From Margaritispora aquatica (taxonomy: Eukaryota > Ascomycota > Leotiomycetes > Helotiales > Discinellaceae), in contig VJWN01000016.1 of assembly GCA_007644065.1 (NCBI GenBank), positions 667,207 to 731,206 of the forward strand: a stretch of 64,000 bases of DNA, given 5' to 3'. Below are positions 43,489-56,568 of this stretch, one piece after another. Made by a program: the position numbers and the translations under genes. Position 1 is the stretch's first letter. Each line of letters opens with the position of its first letter. The notes beneath the pieces were generated by a model. The model was not told the DNA's origin. It made no database searches and was given only the letters and a program-made list of their open reading frames with translations.

Positions 43489-46383
43489 ATGGACGTCCGG
43501 CCTCCGATCGCCAAGCCCCCCTCCGCCCTCCCTCCTCCCCCGCATCTAACAATGGGTTGGTCAATATCAAACCCGCCGGTCTCCAGCACTTGTGGAAGAT
43601 GCGGCTACTCTGCCTGCATCTGCTATAAAACAGCATCAAAATTTGCGCATACCGAGTACGAACTTTTGGGGATCCATCCCGGCGCCACACCGTTCTCCGA
43701 GGGATATAATCCCAACGGATATGGACACTTCACCGACAGGTTTCTCAGTGAACTGGATGGGCTTCAAACTGGTGTTGACTATCTGTATACAATCGAAGAG
43801 CAGGTCAAGGAACCACCTGTGCGTCTAATTCACGGCAAAACTCCCCAGAAACTAGCTACCCCAGATTTTGCCCTAGGCCTAGATACGTATTCGACAGATC
43901 CAAATTCGATAGATCCAAATTGGATCCCCCGCACGCAATGCAATTTTGATCTCCATCACACAGACCAATTCTTTCAAGATGGTATAACCCCCTCGTTGGT
44001 TGAGACCACCCACGATTCCTGGTTGCCGCAATATGATTATCGCAGCAATGAATATGTAAACTTTTGGCTGACTAGCGCTTCACATGACCTCGTTTCGATC
44101 CGCTTAGACGAGGAGAGGGACTACGCGAGCCAGCAGTCTACATGCAGCAAGGAATTACCTACAATCAGTCAAGTCCCTTCAGAGGAGACCACAAATGTGG
44201 AGATGGACGAACTACCAACGATTGCCAAGAAAGTTCCACAGAAGTCTCAATGGGCAACGCTACAGGAACTTCACATGTCATCCAAATTTCATTACATGAA
44301 GTTTCTCAGACTCACTGCCAATCACAACTCAAGAGGAATCAAAATGCTGAGGCGAATGTACGGCAGCCCGAAAGGAATACTTGCTACGGGCATAACGGCC
44401 TTCAGAGATGTACTTGAGGGCCAGGAACCTCAGTCACTGAAGGAGATATTTGCCGTTACCTGTCTATCCTATGTTATTTCCAAGCTACTCCAAAAGCATG
44501 GGCGGATGGAAGGCTCTCAGGTTCTGGCTGATACAGATCAATGGCGACTGGCTATCAAGAAGGAGAAGGATAGACGTGTTTATGATGAGGTTATCAAGAT
44601 TTTATGGCCAGAAATTAACTTCCTCAAGGAGCATTCTAAAGAAAAACATACCAATTCAACACCGCCTCCGACAAAGCCACATCTGGGCAGCATGGTTCCC
44701 GTTGGTCTGACATTCAACGCCTCGACTGGGCCTCTCTATGCCCCATCATCGATGTTGGCATATGGCATGACTGCATCATCAGCCTTCAACTTCCTCGAAG
44801 GAGCTCGGGTTGCAGACTGCTTCAACATTGAAAACGATATACAGTCTGCACTTCAAGATCTAGACAGCCACCTCGACCCAGATAATCAGCCTCATGACTA
44901 CGGATTGCATGACCATGTCAAGGGACTCTTGCTGGAAACAAGTACACATGACAATTTCATGTTTGCGGATTTCTTGAACTTCGGTGATCCGCAATTGGAC
45001 AACAACATAGGCGCTTCGTCTGAGAAGCAGCCGCCAGATATCACGCCAATGACACATCCGCCAGACCGCCTACCCCAGATGTTCCCGCCCAACGAGCCGG
45101 TTAGCACGCTCGATCCGAAGATATTGGGCAACGCTTCTCCGCTAGTCGCCGACTCGAAGGTGCTGGACCAGACAGAATTGTTGGCGCCAGAAGCAGATGA
45201 GGTTCCTACAGTTCCACCCTTGCTGGGAAGTCTCATTGCGACAATTATGTTCCAAGTCGTGGTGGAGTTCATGAAGTGTATGTGTTTCACTTTCTGCTTC
45301 CTTCTTCCTCTTTCAATCCCCTTGACTTCAGCATACCCTTACTAATGGCCGTAGTCATCACGAGCCTGGGAGATCTTCTCTTCTGCTTATCCGGCTGTGG
45401 TATCTCCTCTCGTCGGAGGAAACACGAAGCTGCGGGCTACACTCGACCCGTTCGAGAATTCGGCGAGTTTGTCACTGGAGCTATAAAGCATGTTCTTGAA
45501 CCCATCAAAGAGGACTTAGGTGAGGTAGATGAGTCCGTTGACGCTGTGCTCTGCATGGCAGACTCCTTCGTGAGGCTGGGTTGTCTTCGCACTGTGAGAG
45601 AGATTGAAGAATATATCATCACCACCGCGCGTGTAAGCTTTCATTACCCGCATTGATGATCTATTGCTGATATTGGATCGAAGCATATTGCTTTTGATTA
45701 TACATCGTTCACTACAATCATGTCTAAAACATTAAACCAATGCCTGGCTGCTTCTGATCAAATGACGTGGGATCATATATACCCTAGCTATACTACTGAC
45801 CAAGAAGACTACTCAACCGCGTACATCAAGAAGACGGAGGCAATAGAAATTGAGTGGGCAATACAGAACTTCAAAAAGGAGGACGACGGCGAGGACAACG
45901 TCAACTCCACCAACATCAATGACACCCAAACTGCCAAGCCCATCACCACACGGCATGAAAGCAGTTCGTCCTCCGACTCCGACTCACTCCCATCAAAAAG
46001 ACAAAAGTATACCAGCCTCTTTCTCTTCCTCCTCCCTTCATCGATCTCAAGACTAAGAGAACCCCAGACTCTCACCCCCCTCCCCGAATTCCAGCAACGA
46101 GCGTCAATCCTCCACGACCCCAGCCTCCAGCTCTAGCGGTGACCTCCCCGCTCCCCCAAAAGCTCACTGCCACTACTTGCACTGCAAAAGATCGTACACC
46201 GGCAAAGACGCACGCGTGAACTTGCGGCGGCATATCAGGACCTTGCACGAGGGATGCAAGGCGATCAAGTGCCCGAACTGCGAATATGAGTCGTCGAGAC
46301 GGGATAATGTGCGGAAACACTTTTTGTTGAAGCATACGGGGGAGCACATGCCGGCGGTATTGACGTGCAAGACTAGGGCTTAG
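43489..46383 (+). CDS. C2H2 zinc-finger protein, four exons (901 aa)
   Basis: Exons 43489-45277, 45355-45632, 45684-46006 and 46068-46383, with introns of 77, 51 and 61 nt. All joins keep one 901-codon frame (for example EFMKFITSLGD and TTARHIAFDY). The third intron has a weak GTATAC donor, so that join is less certain. A Pro-rich N-terminus carries a CGRCGYSACIC Cys cluster. A helical region at about 270-385 has the pattern LKEIFAVTCLSYVISKLLQ ... LWPE seen in fungal regulatory proteins with C-terminal fingers. Finger 1 is C831-x4-C836-x15-H852-x4-H857, with unusual spacing. Finger 2 is CPNC-x12-H-x4-H at 865-886. DNA binding and transcription regulation are inferred. Confidence 0.75.
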
Positions 46384-47822
46384 GGGTTGTTTGGATTTGT
46401 GGGAGGCGTTAGTTGGGAAAACCTATAGCGTTGTGCGGGATTTGGGTGGGATGCGAGATATAATGAAGGATTAGATTAAAAGCTGGAAGATACCATGGAA
46501 CGGGAGTATGTCAAAAGCAAATAATTTGTTAGATTACGGGCTGGTCTCGGTAGGGATGTAATATTATGAACGGATCCATAGATTAGGAGCGCTTGTTCTA
46601 TCTTTATAGACTTTACATACATTTCTTGGCGCACAGCATCTTCAAAATCATTTTGAACATTGTACACCCACACACTACCCGTCCCCCATCTCAAACATCC
46701 CCATCCAAGCGAGTATTCGATACATCCAAATGTCGGCGATGTTTAGCTTGGTTGATTCAAAGTTGAGAAGATCAAATACGTCACGTCGCGGCTCAGGGTT
46801 TACGTACTCAGGTTACTCGGGCAGCTAGCTTAGGTGATCGATCTAGGGTTAAGCGGAGGGAGTGAGTAGCGCCTGAGTAGGCCTAGGAGGAGCGGCGAGC
46901 TTTGCTAACCGACTTTGGGACGAAGGGAAAAATCGTGGTGTGCGACTGCCAGTATAGCCATCATTCCTCTTCTCTTCCCGATCCATACACTAATCACAAT
47001 CTTCTATCTGAACACACTCTCGCCTATCAAACATGTGATCTTGCATTACCGAATCCACAAATCTAAGGACAGATTTATGCTATTCGCATCATGACGGGAG
47101 GTAGGCAAGCTTTGGTGTTCTTAATGTTGTTGAAGTGCCAGCCTAGATGGGACACGGGCTACGAGCTTCATCTACGCTTTTGTCCTCTGCTTATGCTGGG
47201 CACTGGTATGGTGGACCGCGAGAGCGAAGACTGAGATCGTAGACGTCAGTTGCTTCGTTGCTTAGAGGTAGTCGATTCCTGTATTTGAGCTCTCTTCACA
47301 ACCAGGTGCATTGTAGAAGTGATATATGCGGACAAGATGACGAGCCATGTGTTCCCATTGGAAGAAGTATTGAGAGAATTAAGCGAATGTGTCAAAAACT
47401 AGGAAGTACATCAAAGTACACAGAGTTGTATCGTCTGGTCATCTAATTTTGTCAAAGGACAAAGTCAGTCATCACTGCAATGGGCGCAATTTAGGAGAAG
47501 AATTGTTGTGTTTAGCTCGAAATTGGGGTAGTATGCTGCGCTAGTTTAATCTCACAGCAATCGGCATCTCTAGCTATATGGACTACCGTGTTCTTCTTCT
47601 ACGGTGCAGAACTCTCTTCTCACGCAAAGCAGTGAACACCCCACTAGGGATGGTGAATCAACCTGCCCCTCATATTCATATTACAAAACCCATGCAAATT
47701 ACACAATGTGAATTGGGAATTGGAGTTTAAAGGCTACGTTTGTGCAGTAATAAATTCGAAGTAGTAGGTATAAAGTCTAGTCTAAGATCTATCGAATCAA
47801 AATATCTCGTTTACAGATACAT
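46384..47822. other. intergenic, convergent 3' ends, 1.4 kb
   Basis: Between the zinc-finger gene (plus) and the RTA1-family gene (minus). Only short frames without motifs were seen (for example 47258-47446). Confidence 0.45.
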
Positions 47823-48969
47823 CTACAATACTCCTGCCTTGCTCGTCTCATTATCATCACTGGTGCTGCCACTCGTAGCACCAGCCTGAGCCTTCTCGCC
47901 CTTGTTCTTCTTTCCAAACTTGAAGTTGGCGCCCACTCCTCCCAAGCCATCCATAGCCTCCTTGAACATGATCGCTGGGTGGAAGACATTAAGTGCAAAG
48001 CAAGCAACGACAACCATCACACCCTCGAATGCAACAAAGAGCCATTGCTGCCTGATCAAGTGTCCCGTCCAACCTTCAGCCAACTCCACAACTCTGTATA
48101 CTGAACGCCAGAAGATGCAGATAGTCGAGAGTGTGAGGGCGATCAAGAAGCCCTTGAAGCGCCAGGAGTTTCGGAGGGTGTGGAGCATAGGGTTCTGGTC
48201 GAATGCATCGGCTCCCATGGACTTGTATCGGCTGCGCGTGCGGATGGCGAAATCAACACAGAGGCACATAAAGACAAAGAGCGTTGCGACTTGTGTGGCA
48301 AGTCCTGCTACCATGATGTGGTTTCCAGCTGCGGGGTTCTTATTGGCATGGGATGCAGCGGATGCCATTCCACCTCCAGCAGCTTGTAGAAGAAGAGAGA
48401 GAAGATCGCATGGGATGAACTGTGATGAGTTAGTGTCTGTCGCAAAATTTGGCTGCATATTTATGCTTACAATTCTGGTGTAGGACTCTGGCTTGATCCG
48501 AGAGTTCTCTGGTCCAAACGCATAGACAATTCTTCGCAGACACAGGTAGATCCCTCCAGCCTATTTTCATTCCTTAGCACTATGTCCTGCGAATGTGCGC
48601 AACAGATATACACACCATGAACGCAGGCGCAATCGTCAAGCAGACAATTTGCATCAAGAATCCCGGCTCCGCCCACTGGTTCTTCCAACTCATGATGCGA
48701 CCAATATACCCCACCACCTCGAGTGCGACTCCACTGGTCATCGCGAGCGAGAAAGCAAATCCACGGCGCGTCAAGGCGAACACAACGATGAATCCAATCA
48801 GGGAAACCGAGAACAATGCCAGGAAGGCTGCGTTTGCACCAAGAGAGACACGGTAGAAGTAGTAGGATGAGCTGATCTTGCATGTTTCGAGGGTACAGTC
48901 TCTTAGCATCTCGATTCGAGTCTTGCGACTCACCAGTTGGCTCATGGTGTTGGCGATTATTGATGCCAT
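47823..48969 (-). CDS. RTA1-family seven-helix membrane protein (346 aa)
   Basis: Three exons on the minus strand, 48969-48616, 48560-48471 and 48419-47823, with introns of 55 and 51 nt, giving 346 residues. The joined middle reads APAFMAGGIYLCLRR ... FGPENSRIKPESYT then FIPCDLLSLLLQAAGGG. These are the signature blocks of the RTA1 lipid-translocating exporter family (fungal Rsb1/Rta1-like). About seven hydrophobic helices are visible. The C-terminal tail after FHPAIMFKEAM is Gly/Lys-rich and soluble. The family is linked to export or flipping of sphingoid bases and to resistance to amphipathic compounds such as 7-aminocholesterol. The ligand here is unknown. It should sit in the plasma membrane. 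Confidence 0.9.
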
Positions 48970-50127
48970 GATGGCAGATCTCTAGGAACGAAAGATATCG
49001 AACGTGCGACAGAAGTATATGATTGAAAGGCGAAACAAGGCTCTGGAAGCAAACAAAGACGACTCGATGCTGACAACGAGGGGTATCACAACGACCCAAA
49101 CACCTTAGTACCTTGAAGAGCGAAAGACGGCTTGGTGACTTGGACAAAGGAGAGAACCTAGCTTATGTGGGCATCATTGACGCTTTGTAGCACGGAGGTA
49201 TTCATCGTGGTCTCGGGCATGCAGCAGTATCATCTGTGCCGTGTCTCCAAACGATGGGCATGTTATGGTTGGTTAATGAGTTGTAGAAGAATTATCTTTT
49301 CCCATCGCCACCGGCTCAGAGATGCACCGGCGTTAGACCCAATTCGGATGTAAACGGCGAACCGAGGCGGAAGTATCGAAGCGAGGACCAGGAAGAAGGT
49401 TGAAGCGCGATATCAAAGCTTATTTTTGGGATGGGCGGGTGAGTTTTGACGATTCATCTCGCATCAATCTTTGATGGAAGAATTTGGAGATTTGTCATGA
49501 AAATACTACAAAGGAGTCCAACTTCCAGAGTTAGCACAGCAAACTCGTGGATTTCACATATACTTACAATAAATATATATAAAGCAGCATAATGCTAAAG
49601 TACTACCATCTTTGTCAACTTTCTGGATAGTAACGAGAATATCTAGCGACACGTGATCGGAAATACATTGACTTGACAACGCTCGAACCGAACTCCTTAA
49701 AATGGCTTAGCACCAAAATCGCAGCCGCTACATCTAGATTACCTGATTGGGACGGAGATAATCCAGTGACTTTGCAAAACAATCATCAATCCGCTAATGC
49801 CTCCAGATTATCAAATACAATATTCCTCCACCAGTCACCATTAACCATTCCTCATACGCAGAAAGATGCAATTATGAAAATGTCGGGTAGCTTGGTCCCT
49901 TTGAGGTATAAAGCTGTATACCGACCGGAGAAATCCTACGGCGGAACGGATTTTACCTAGGCCAGAGGAGGAGCGGCTGGATTAACCTTAAAAGCAAAGG
50001 CATTTTCTGTTGCACATCGACAAAGCTTGTATTCTTGTACTCTTGCACCAGAGCTAATCTAATTCGTCTTTCATTAAGTCTAGGCAGATCATCTCTTTTA
50101 GTGGAGGTTAAGATGTCATAGGACTAT
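48970..50127. other. intergenic, 1.2 kb
   Basis: Between the start of the RTA1-family gene and the 3' end of the transporter gene, both on the minus strand. It should contain the RTA1-gene promoter. A 95-codon plus frame at 49673-49960 lacks an ATG at its start and motifs. Confidence 0.45.
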
Positions 50128-51743
50128 CTACCGGGATTCTACATCATCCCTGCCATGCTCTTGAGCCTCATTTTCATCCTCCTTGATTAAAATCTCCTTA
50201 TCTTTAGGATGCTCCGGTACTTCGAAAACAACAATACTGGTTGCAGGAATACAAATCGCGAACATCACAAACGCGGTGACCAGATTCGCCATCGGGCTTA
50301 CTCCATGCGCAGCACCAAGACCATATGAGACAGCCGAGCCAACTGACTCAAACGACCGCACAATACCAACGTTGAGAGTCAAAGTCTCAATGTCATTGTT
50401 GAATGTGCCAATGATCCAATACACGAACATGTAATGAGACTCATTCATGAACCTGGCACTGTCAGCTTATTATTGACGAACGGAATCGAGGAAAAACACA
50501 CCTAAACAAAACCACACTTGCAAACGCTCGTCCAAAACCAGGCTCATCCCAATCCAAAGTAATCTTTGGCGTAACATCCTGATACTTCTTTTGATTTGCT
50601 ACCTGCCACGAAAACAAGCTCAACATAATCGTCACAAAGCTAAACCATGCGATTTTCGCAATCTTTGGTCTGGAAAAGATCTTCAAATCCAAAAACCAGC
50701 CCCAGAAAATATTCGCTGCCGTGGCTGCGATACCCGTTGTCAGTGCTCCTAGAGCACGAGATCGTACCGAGAAATACTTGGTGAGGTAGATGTTGAGATA
50801 TGTTCCGTTCCAGTTGAAGCCGACTAGGATGGGGATGAGCAGGAAGACGCGCTTGGTCTTGAGCAAGGCCCATGCGCGACGGAACTCGCCAAGGACTTTC
50901 TTGTTGGCTGTTGGATCACCGATGTTGGTTCCGTCTGCGCGGATGACTTTCTCGGGCGGCGAGATGAGAAAGGAGAGGGGAAGACCGGCGCATTGGATAC
51001 CGATGAGGATGAGGTAAGCTTGATAGCCTACTTTACCGCGTTGATTCTTCTTGACGTTTAGGGAGAGCTGAATTGAAGAGCCGATTAGTTGGCCTAGTTC
51101 GCGGAGACCCAGCCAGATACCAGCTGTACATTATGTTAGGACACTTTTGAAGAAATGTAGGTTGGGAGAGCGAGTGCGTGAAGACTTACTGAACTTCCCA
51201 CGGTCTTTGATCTGAGGATAAGCCAACGCAATTGCACCTTCTGATGCCCAGAGTGCAGAAGCTGCAATACCACATGTCACACCACCAAACAGGACGAACC
51301 ACTCCGTTCCATAGCGGTTATTGACATAGAGCGCAGCCGAATACGGAGCATAGCCCAGCGTTCCGATGATCAAGATATTTTTGACACCGAACTTGTTAGC
51401 CAGGATAGCGAAAAGAGGACATCCAAACACCATCAATCTGCATTTGTCAGTTCCATCAGCATCCCGACTTTAGGAACTCAACATACCCGAAAGTGAGAGA
51501 GTTCGCTCCATTGACCAAATACGGTTCTTGCTGTCCTCCAGCACCGGTGTTGTTCAATGCGTTCCAAATCCCAGGTTGCGTGAATGAGATCAAGCCCACG
51601 ATGATGACGTTGAACAGTGGACTGCGATACCATTTCGTGAATCTGGACACGGGCTTTTGATCAGCGTAGGTTTCGTTCCTCGATCCATCCTCATCGCTCG
51701 TTGCGTCTATCGCCAACTTGGCATCGATATTGTCGCTTCCCAT
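50128..51743 (-). CDS. UNC93-like MFS transporter (483 aa)
   Basis: Four exons on the minus strand: 51743-51487, 51437-51190, 51123-50502 and 50452-50128, with introns of 49, 66 and 49 nt. The joins read TLTFGLMVFG-type, KFTGIWLGLREL and VVLFRFMNESHY, giving 483 codons. About 11-12 hydrophobic helices are seen. The first (FNVIIVGLISFTQPGIWNALNNTGAGG) is the typical start of fungal UNC93-like transporters, and RSRALGALTTGIAATAAN lies in the second half. The N- and C-termini are acidic and soluble, so cytosolic ends are expected. The substrate is not predictable from the sequence. Start at 51741-51743 because the upstream extension lacks an ATG. Confidence 0.88.
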
Positions 51744-52349
51744 CTTCGCTATTGTCTTGAAATACAAGGCGAAATGCGTCTAGAATAGTTGCCTTTTATA
51801 GGGACATCAATCCCTATTTGTACTTCCAAAGGTCTAGTACTTTCCCCATAACAAATTTTATACCCCACCAAAACACAGCAAAATTTCACACCTCGCACAT
51901 GCCCGGCGATGTCGTTTCTCGCGGCGGAAATGTCACCATTCCCAGCGGGACGGCAGACGGGAAAGCCAGACAAACGGCCATGAGGAAACGGGAATTGGCC
52001 GTCGCGGAACCAAATACTGGGGAGTGACGGGTATCAAGCTCAATAGTGTCTTGAGAGTGCAGTTTGGTTGGTGGTTGAGAGGGATATCGAAGACGTGCTT
52101 CGCTTAGATATTACGAGTGTCTTGGCGGGAATCCACTTACTTGCCTAGGTAGGTCCTTCCTTTACCTACACAAAACTTGGTGGCCGATGGTCACCAGACT
52201 TCTAACCAAAGAACGCATTGGAAGTTGGTTATGGGATGTCACAGAAGTAGTAGAATTTCCAGGCTGACAGTCTAAAGGGTTCTTGGACCAAGTCACATGA
52301 CTTCTTCTATTTGACGAGAGATATCAGCCTAGAAAGTACAACTGCTGTC
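51744..52349. other. intergenic, 0.6 kb
   Basis: Promoter side of the UNC93-like gene, ending at the 5S-headed element. No other feature was seen. Confidence 0.45.
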
Positions 52350-52467
52350 ACATACGACCATAGACTAAGGAGAATTGGGCATCCCGTCCGCTCTGCCATA
52401 CACAAGCCTTAGATCGGTAGATTAGTAGTTGGGTGGGTGACCACCAGCGAATACCTACTGTTGTATG
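52350..52467 (+). rRNA. 5S rRNA-like sequence, copy 1
   Basis: 118 bp that read as a fungal 5S rRNA from ACATACGACCATA to CTACTGTTGTATGTTT. The conserved CATCCCGTCCGCTCTGCCAT block, the GGATTAGTAGTTGGGTGGG-like C-box region (here with TAGATTAGTAG) and GACCACCAGCGAATACC are present. The ends pair (ACATAC with GTATGT). A T-rich pol III terminator-like tract follows. Several positions in helices I and II differ from what I expect of functional fungal 5S. It may be functional, a variant, or the head of the repeat listed next. Confidence 0.7.
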
Positions 52468-52779
52468 TTTCTTTGTATTTTTGCCTTTTGCGGCGGTGAG
52501 GTGAGATGATTCTTGAGGATAAACCGTAAACCAAACCGATGATACAAATCAGCCATCAAACATCCGAAGTTCCGTTGACGCCTGAGGAGTTAGAGATCGT
52601 ATTGGATTGAAAGGCGTTCTTTATTTTTAAATAGATGGTTGTGGTGAAGTGATGTGATGAAGAGGTAGTTAGACGAGGTTGAATGGTAAAGATATAAGTG
52701 AACTTTCTTGCAGGTCTTGTTTCTGCAAACTCTGAGCAATGGGATAGATTCTAGTCATCACCGGCAAACCCGGCGTAAG
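52350..52779 (+). mobile_element. 5S-headed repeat element, copy 1 (about 430 bp)
   Basis: This copy and the one at 56451-56860 can be aligned from the first base of the 5S-like head, through an unrelated body (GAGGATAAACC.., AAAGATATAAGTGAA.. blocks), to a shared end near ACCGGCAAACCCGGCGTAAG. The flanks are not similar. Homology starting at the 5S transcription start suggests a 5S-derived SINE (SINE3-like) or a retroposed transcript. Segmental duplication is the alternative. No clear target-site duplication was found. Confidence 0.5.
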
Positions 52780-53571
52780 CTCCTTACGGAAGGAACTCCG
52801 CCATAATTGATAGTGAAGCCCGTTATATCAATCGTTATAAAAAAATGACGAGAATTTTTAAAAGTTATAACAAACGCCACCATTAACTATAACGAAATTC
52901 GACTTATTTTGCAGCTACTTTCGGACTTTTGTAACGATTCTCACCATAAATTCGAAATTAACGAAAAGCTTATATTCCCTTACCCTTACGAATCTATCTA
53001 CTACCGACCTACTATTGGATCTACTATCTATCTTTGGATTTACTACCTATTGGGGGACGAAAGAAAGTGAGGAAGGAGAGTAAAGAAAGAGAATAAAGGA
53101 GAATAAATAGAATAAGGAGAATAAGGTGGTTACGGTAAGAGGGTGGTAGAATACTCGGGCACGGTTTGTTTTATATAATACGAGGGGTCCGGATACGATA
53201 TATCTATATATATTGTAACGGGCAGATAGGACAAAGAAAAATATAGCAACAGAATAAGTCCTTTCCGTACCAAGTGTTGGCGAGCTATAAAAAGTAGGCT
53301 TCCGCTAAATAGGCTTTGGACGGATTCTGATCAGAAAGGTACTCAAGTTTCCCTATCTAAATCTAGAAAATAAAGCTACTATACAAGAATCGAAAGGTAG
53401 GTAAAAGATATTAAGAGAAAACGAAGGTGTTCTATTCGAAGTTTTATCGAGAGTATTCCTTTATAGAGATTCGTCCCTACTCCCTCTTAAACCCCACTAC
53501 AATACATATCTATATAACGAACCTGCTTCCGTAGGGCTCAGCACAAGCTTGATCGTCCATACTGTAATTCG
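52780..53571. mobile_element. AT-rich, RIP-like repeat relic
   Basis: After the 5S-headed element the sequence becomes AT-rich and low in coding capacity, with GAGAATAAGGA-type purine repeats at about 53060-53130. A TGTAACGGGCAGATAGGAC start at about 53214 looks like a fungal LTR end. No intact retrotransposon frame is present. It may be a solo-LTR or other TE relic. Confidence 0.4.
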
Positions 53572-55645
53572 TTAGACAAACTTTTGGAATGTCCATTCCA
53601 ACCCATGAGCATTCCAAATCTCACCATCCATACAACCATGCACATAACACCCACCGGCATACTTCCAAACATCGTCAGGAGTAGACTTTGCAACAAAAGG
53701 TATCCGGTTGCCCCAAAATATAGCAATAGAGTCGCCTGGACAAGCGTTAAGAGGAACCCATCCAATGCGACCACTGTCTGACACAAAAAAAGACCGGTTG
53801 CCGTACATGCGATCGAATGCATTTCCGAACGAACCTATCAGTGGTTTTAAGACCTCGTAATGGCGGACAAATGAATCTTGATCTTTTTCCCATCCCTTAG
53901 TCAGAAAAAGCTTGCTCAACATATACCAATAAATAAAGGACATCCCAACCCATCGCAGAGGCCGTTGTGTCTCTCTTGGGTCATCTCCCACGCAATTGTA
54001 AATTAACGTGTGCCAGAATGCCTCAAAAGAATCCCCCGAAGTGATTTCATCTTGCTTGGTAAGCCTCGGGTCTGCAAGAAGTCGCGCCTGGTGAATAAAT
54101 TTGAGAATTTTGGCTGAGTAACGATAAGAGTACTCGAAATGGCGTGTTAGAAACACTTTGAATATCTCCTGATTGCTACTAGAAGTAATCCGTTCTTCTA
54201 CGATCGGAGGCACTACCGCCTTGATTTTGTCGAAGATGACGGATTTGATATGCATTTCTTGAACCTGAATCAAAAATGAGCCCTGTTCTGTCTTTTGAAG
54301 GGTCGCTCAAAATGTCTTTTTCGTTTTTTCAAAAATTACCTACTTTAAAATAGAGATAGGGAAATTCTGGAAGCATTGTTAGGGGCTGGCTTTTTTCCGA
54401 ATCCTTGGCGATAATTCGAAAATCGGGACATGGGAATGCACTATTCTGCGATCGGAACTTTGTTGTGGAGTATAGAAGTGAGATCCCGAGACCCCTTGAT
54501 TGGCCTGAAAGGAAGTCAGGAACCCAAGACGGTATGCGTATTTGCCGGCTCTGTAGAGCCAGGCTTGGTCGGTCAACCAAATAATCTAAGCCATCTGGTG
54601 AGCCTAGGAGATTCATCAAACCAACCTGGCTAGCAATTTGTTCCAGTGTCCTAGAGTAGTTGACAAAGTCTGAAGGGTGACCCGCCGAGATACCTGCCAG
54701 TGCGAAATATCTATCACGAATGTCCGTCGCCTCCATCCCGATGGTGCTACTCATTGTAATCCAAATAGGAATCTGCTCACTCTTGTTATATCTATAACGG
54801 CAAAGGGCAATCGCTCTGGCATGAAAGGTCAGTGATTCATAGGTCATTCCCAAGGCGTGCGTAAGATCTCTCTTCCCTCCGATTTGGTTAGCCATCCAGA
54901 GCATAACATCAGTATTCATACTCTCGCCTCCCCGCCACATGACGGCGTTTTCAGACACCAGAAGTTCCTGAACAATCCAAATACGACTGAACCAGCGATC
55001 AGTGAGAATATTGAAAAGAGCTCTCCAGGATGGATTAATGTCTTGACCATCCATAACATCAGGGACGCCTCGGGCTCTGCAATCAAAGTCATCGTACAAG
55101 AAACTGTCTTTGTCGTAGTTGTAATCGAGTTTCCGACATTTATTATAGACTATTTCGGCAAGTCGAATACCTTCTACCTCACCATGCTGGAGCGGACCGA
55201 GCCAAATGATTGTACGACTTGCAGCACTATAGATGTCTCTCATCATCTGAACTTGCTGGGTCTTTTCGTCATTACACCCTTGGTTAATGCAGATTGCATC
55301 CACCCATAATGGTTTTGTAGGTCCTCGGCGTCGATATTCCATCAGGGCTTCGTGTAAATTCTGGCCAATGCTATAAGTTCCTCCATTGCAAAGTATGATG
55401 TGCTTGTCTTTTTGATCGCCCCAGACGTATGATAGAGCGTCGAACTCTGCTCTGTCAAGGTGTTCCTCCCGGAGAGACACTCTCAGAGGCGAGAAGCGCT
55501 CATTTCGATCTACAGGCTCAACATCGAGGAGTCGGATGGATCGATCTTGTTGAAGGGAATTATACTGATATGGGTTTTCGTTGCAAGTCATAGCTAAATG
55601 CTGAATGCTTACCGTAACATTCAAGGGTTTACAAAGTGGGTCCAT
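53572..55645 (-). CDS. HET-domain protein, second copy (664 aa)
   Basis: Two exons on the minus strand, 55645-54344 and 54264-53572, joined across a 79-nt intron (GTAGGT...TCAG) as YLYFKVQEMHIKSV, giving 664 residues. The HET domain is at about 65-230: FDALSYVWGDQKDKHI, LWVDAICINQGCNDEKTQQV, RTIIWLG and WFSRIWIVQELLVS. The C-terminus has a GCYVHGCMDGEIW block common at the end of this HET subfamily. It resembles the NACHT-free, long-tail HET proteins more than the HET protein at 35804-38168, so the two are not recent duplicates. A role in non-self recognition is inferred only from the domain. It lies between the two copies of the 5S-headed element. Confidence 0.9.
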
Positions 55646-56450
55646 TTAGAAGTCTTATCATGAACAAAATGTGGTGAAGAAAAATCAGGCAGCATCCATT
55701 AGGCATCAAGCGATAATGCCCAATTGTATGCTGCCACGCAGCCCGAGAGAGATCGTTGTGCCTTTCAGATCCCCGTATCCCATACACGTATGCAATTCGC
55801 CGGGTCGCCAAGTTTAACAAGGCAATTGAAGAATATTCTACGACGATTAGAAGCACTGCTTATCCAACGCAGAGCTTGTTATATCATTCCTCAACTTGAG
55901 AAGACCAGTGAAGACCTAGCCAAGAAAATTTCTAGGAAATCTGTTCCTTGCATAATGTATAAATTAGGAAGAAATCTGCTTTGGTAACTATATAGTAATT
56001 ATATAGCAAATAAAAAAAGTAGGTATTCCGAAAAGACGGGGATAGAATAATAGAAAGTATGTGACCAGGCATTGCTATTTCAATGGACTTTTGATATAAG
56101 TGTGTGACGATATCCAGTTTTGGCCTTAGCGCTTTCTTCTCGCCCCCTTTTCATTAATGCAACGGATGACTAGCATTATGACTACACCTCGTAGAGTTTA
56201 TCAGCGTTCAAGGCGGAAGCCGACTTCGCTAGGTGGGTGTAGGGTGTGGATAGATTATGCGTTAAGGCCGTAGGCCACAACTCTAGGTAGCAATGTTCAA
56301 AATTGGGGGATCTCGCAACCGAGCTCTTGAAAAGCGGCATAAGATCTCTGTTCCTAGGTCCAAAGAACCAATCACTAGGCTTACGATCTGGTTTCTCCTG
56401 ACCCCGCTTGTTTCAATATCGCATAGGATACAATGAAAGAAGGTTTCTTA
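55646..56450. other. intergenic, 0.8 kb
   Basis: Promoter side of the second HET gene, becoming AT-rich towards 56000. No supported gene. Confidence 0.45.
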
Positions 56451-56568
56451 GCATATAATCACACACTAAGGAGAATTGGGCATCCCGTCCGCTCTGCCAT
56501 ATACAAACCTTAGATAGATAGATTAGTAGTTAGGTAGGTAATTACTAGCAAATACCTACTATTGTATG
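56451..56568 (+). pseudogene. 5S rRNA-like pseudogene, copy 2
   Basis: Aligns with copy 1 over the full 5S length. CATCCCGTCCGCTCTGCCAT is intact, but the distal half has mostly G-to-A and C-to-T changes (GGGTGGGTGACCACC has become AGGTAGGTAATTACT). Box C and the stems are therefore destroyed. The pattern fits RIP. Confidence 0.7.

Noticed and set aside
49673..49960. 95-codon plus-strand frame between the RTA1 and UNC93-like genes
   Set aside because: It lacks an ATG at its start and shows no motif.
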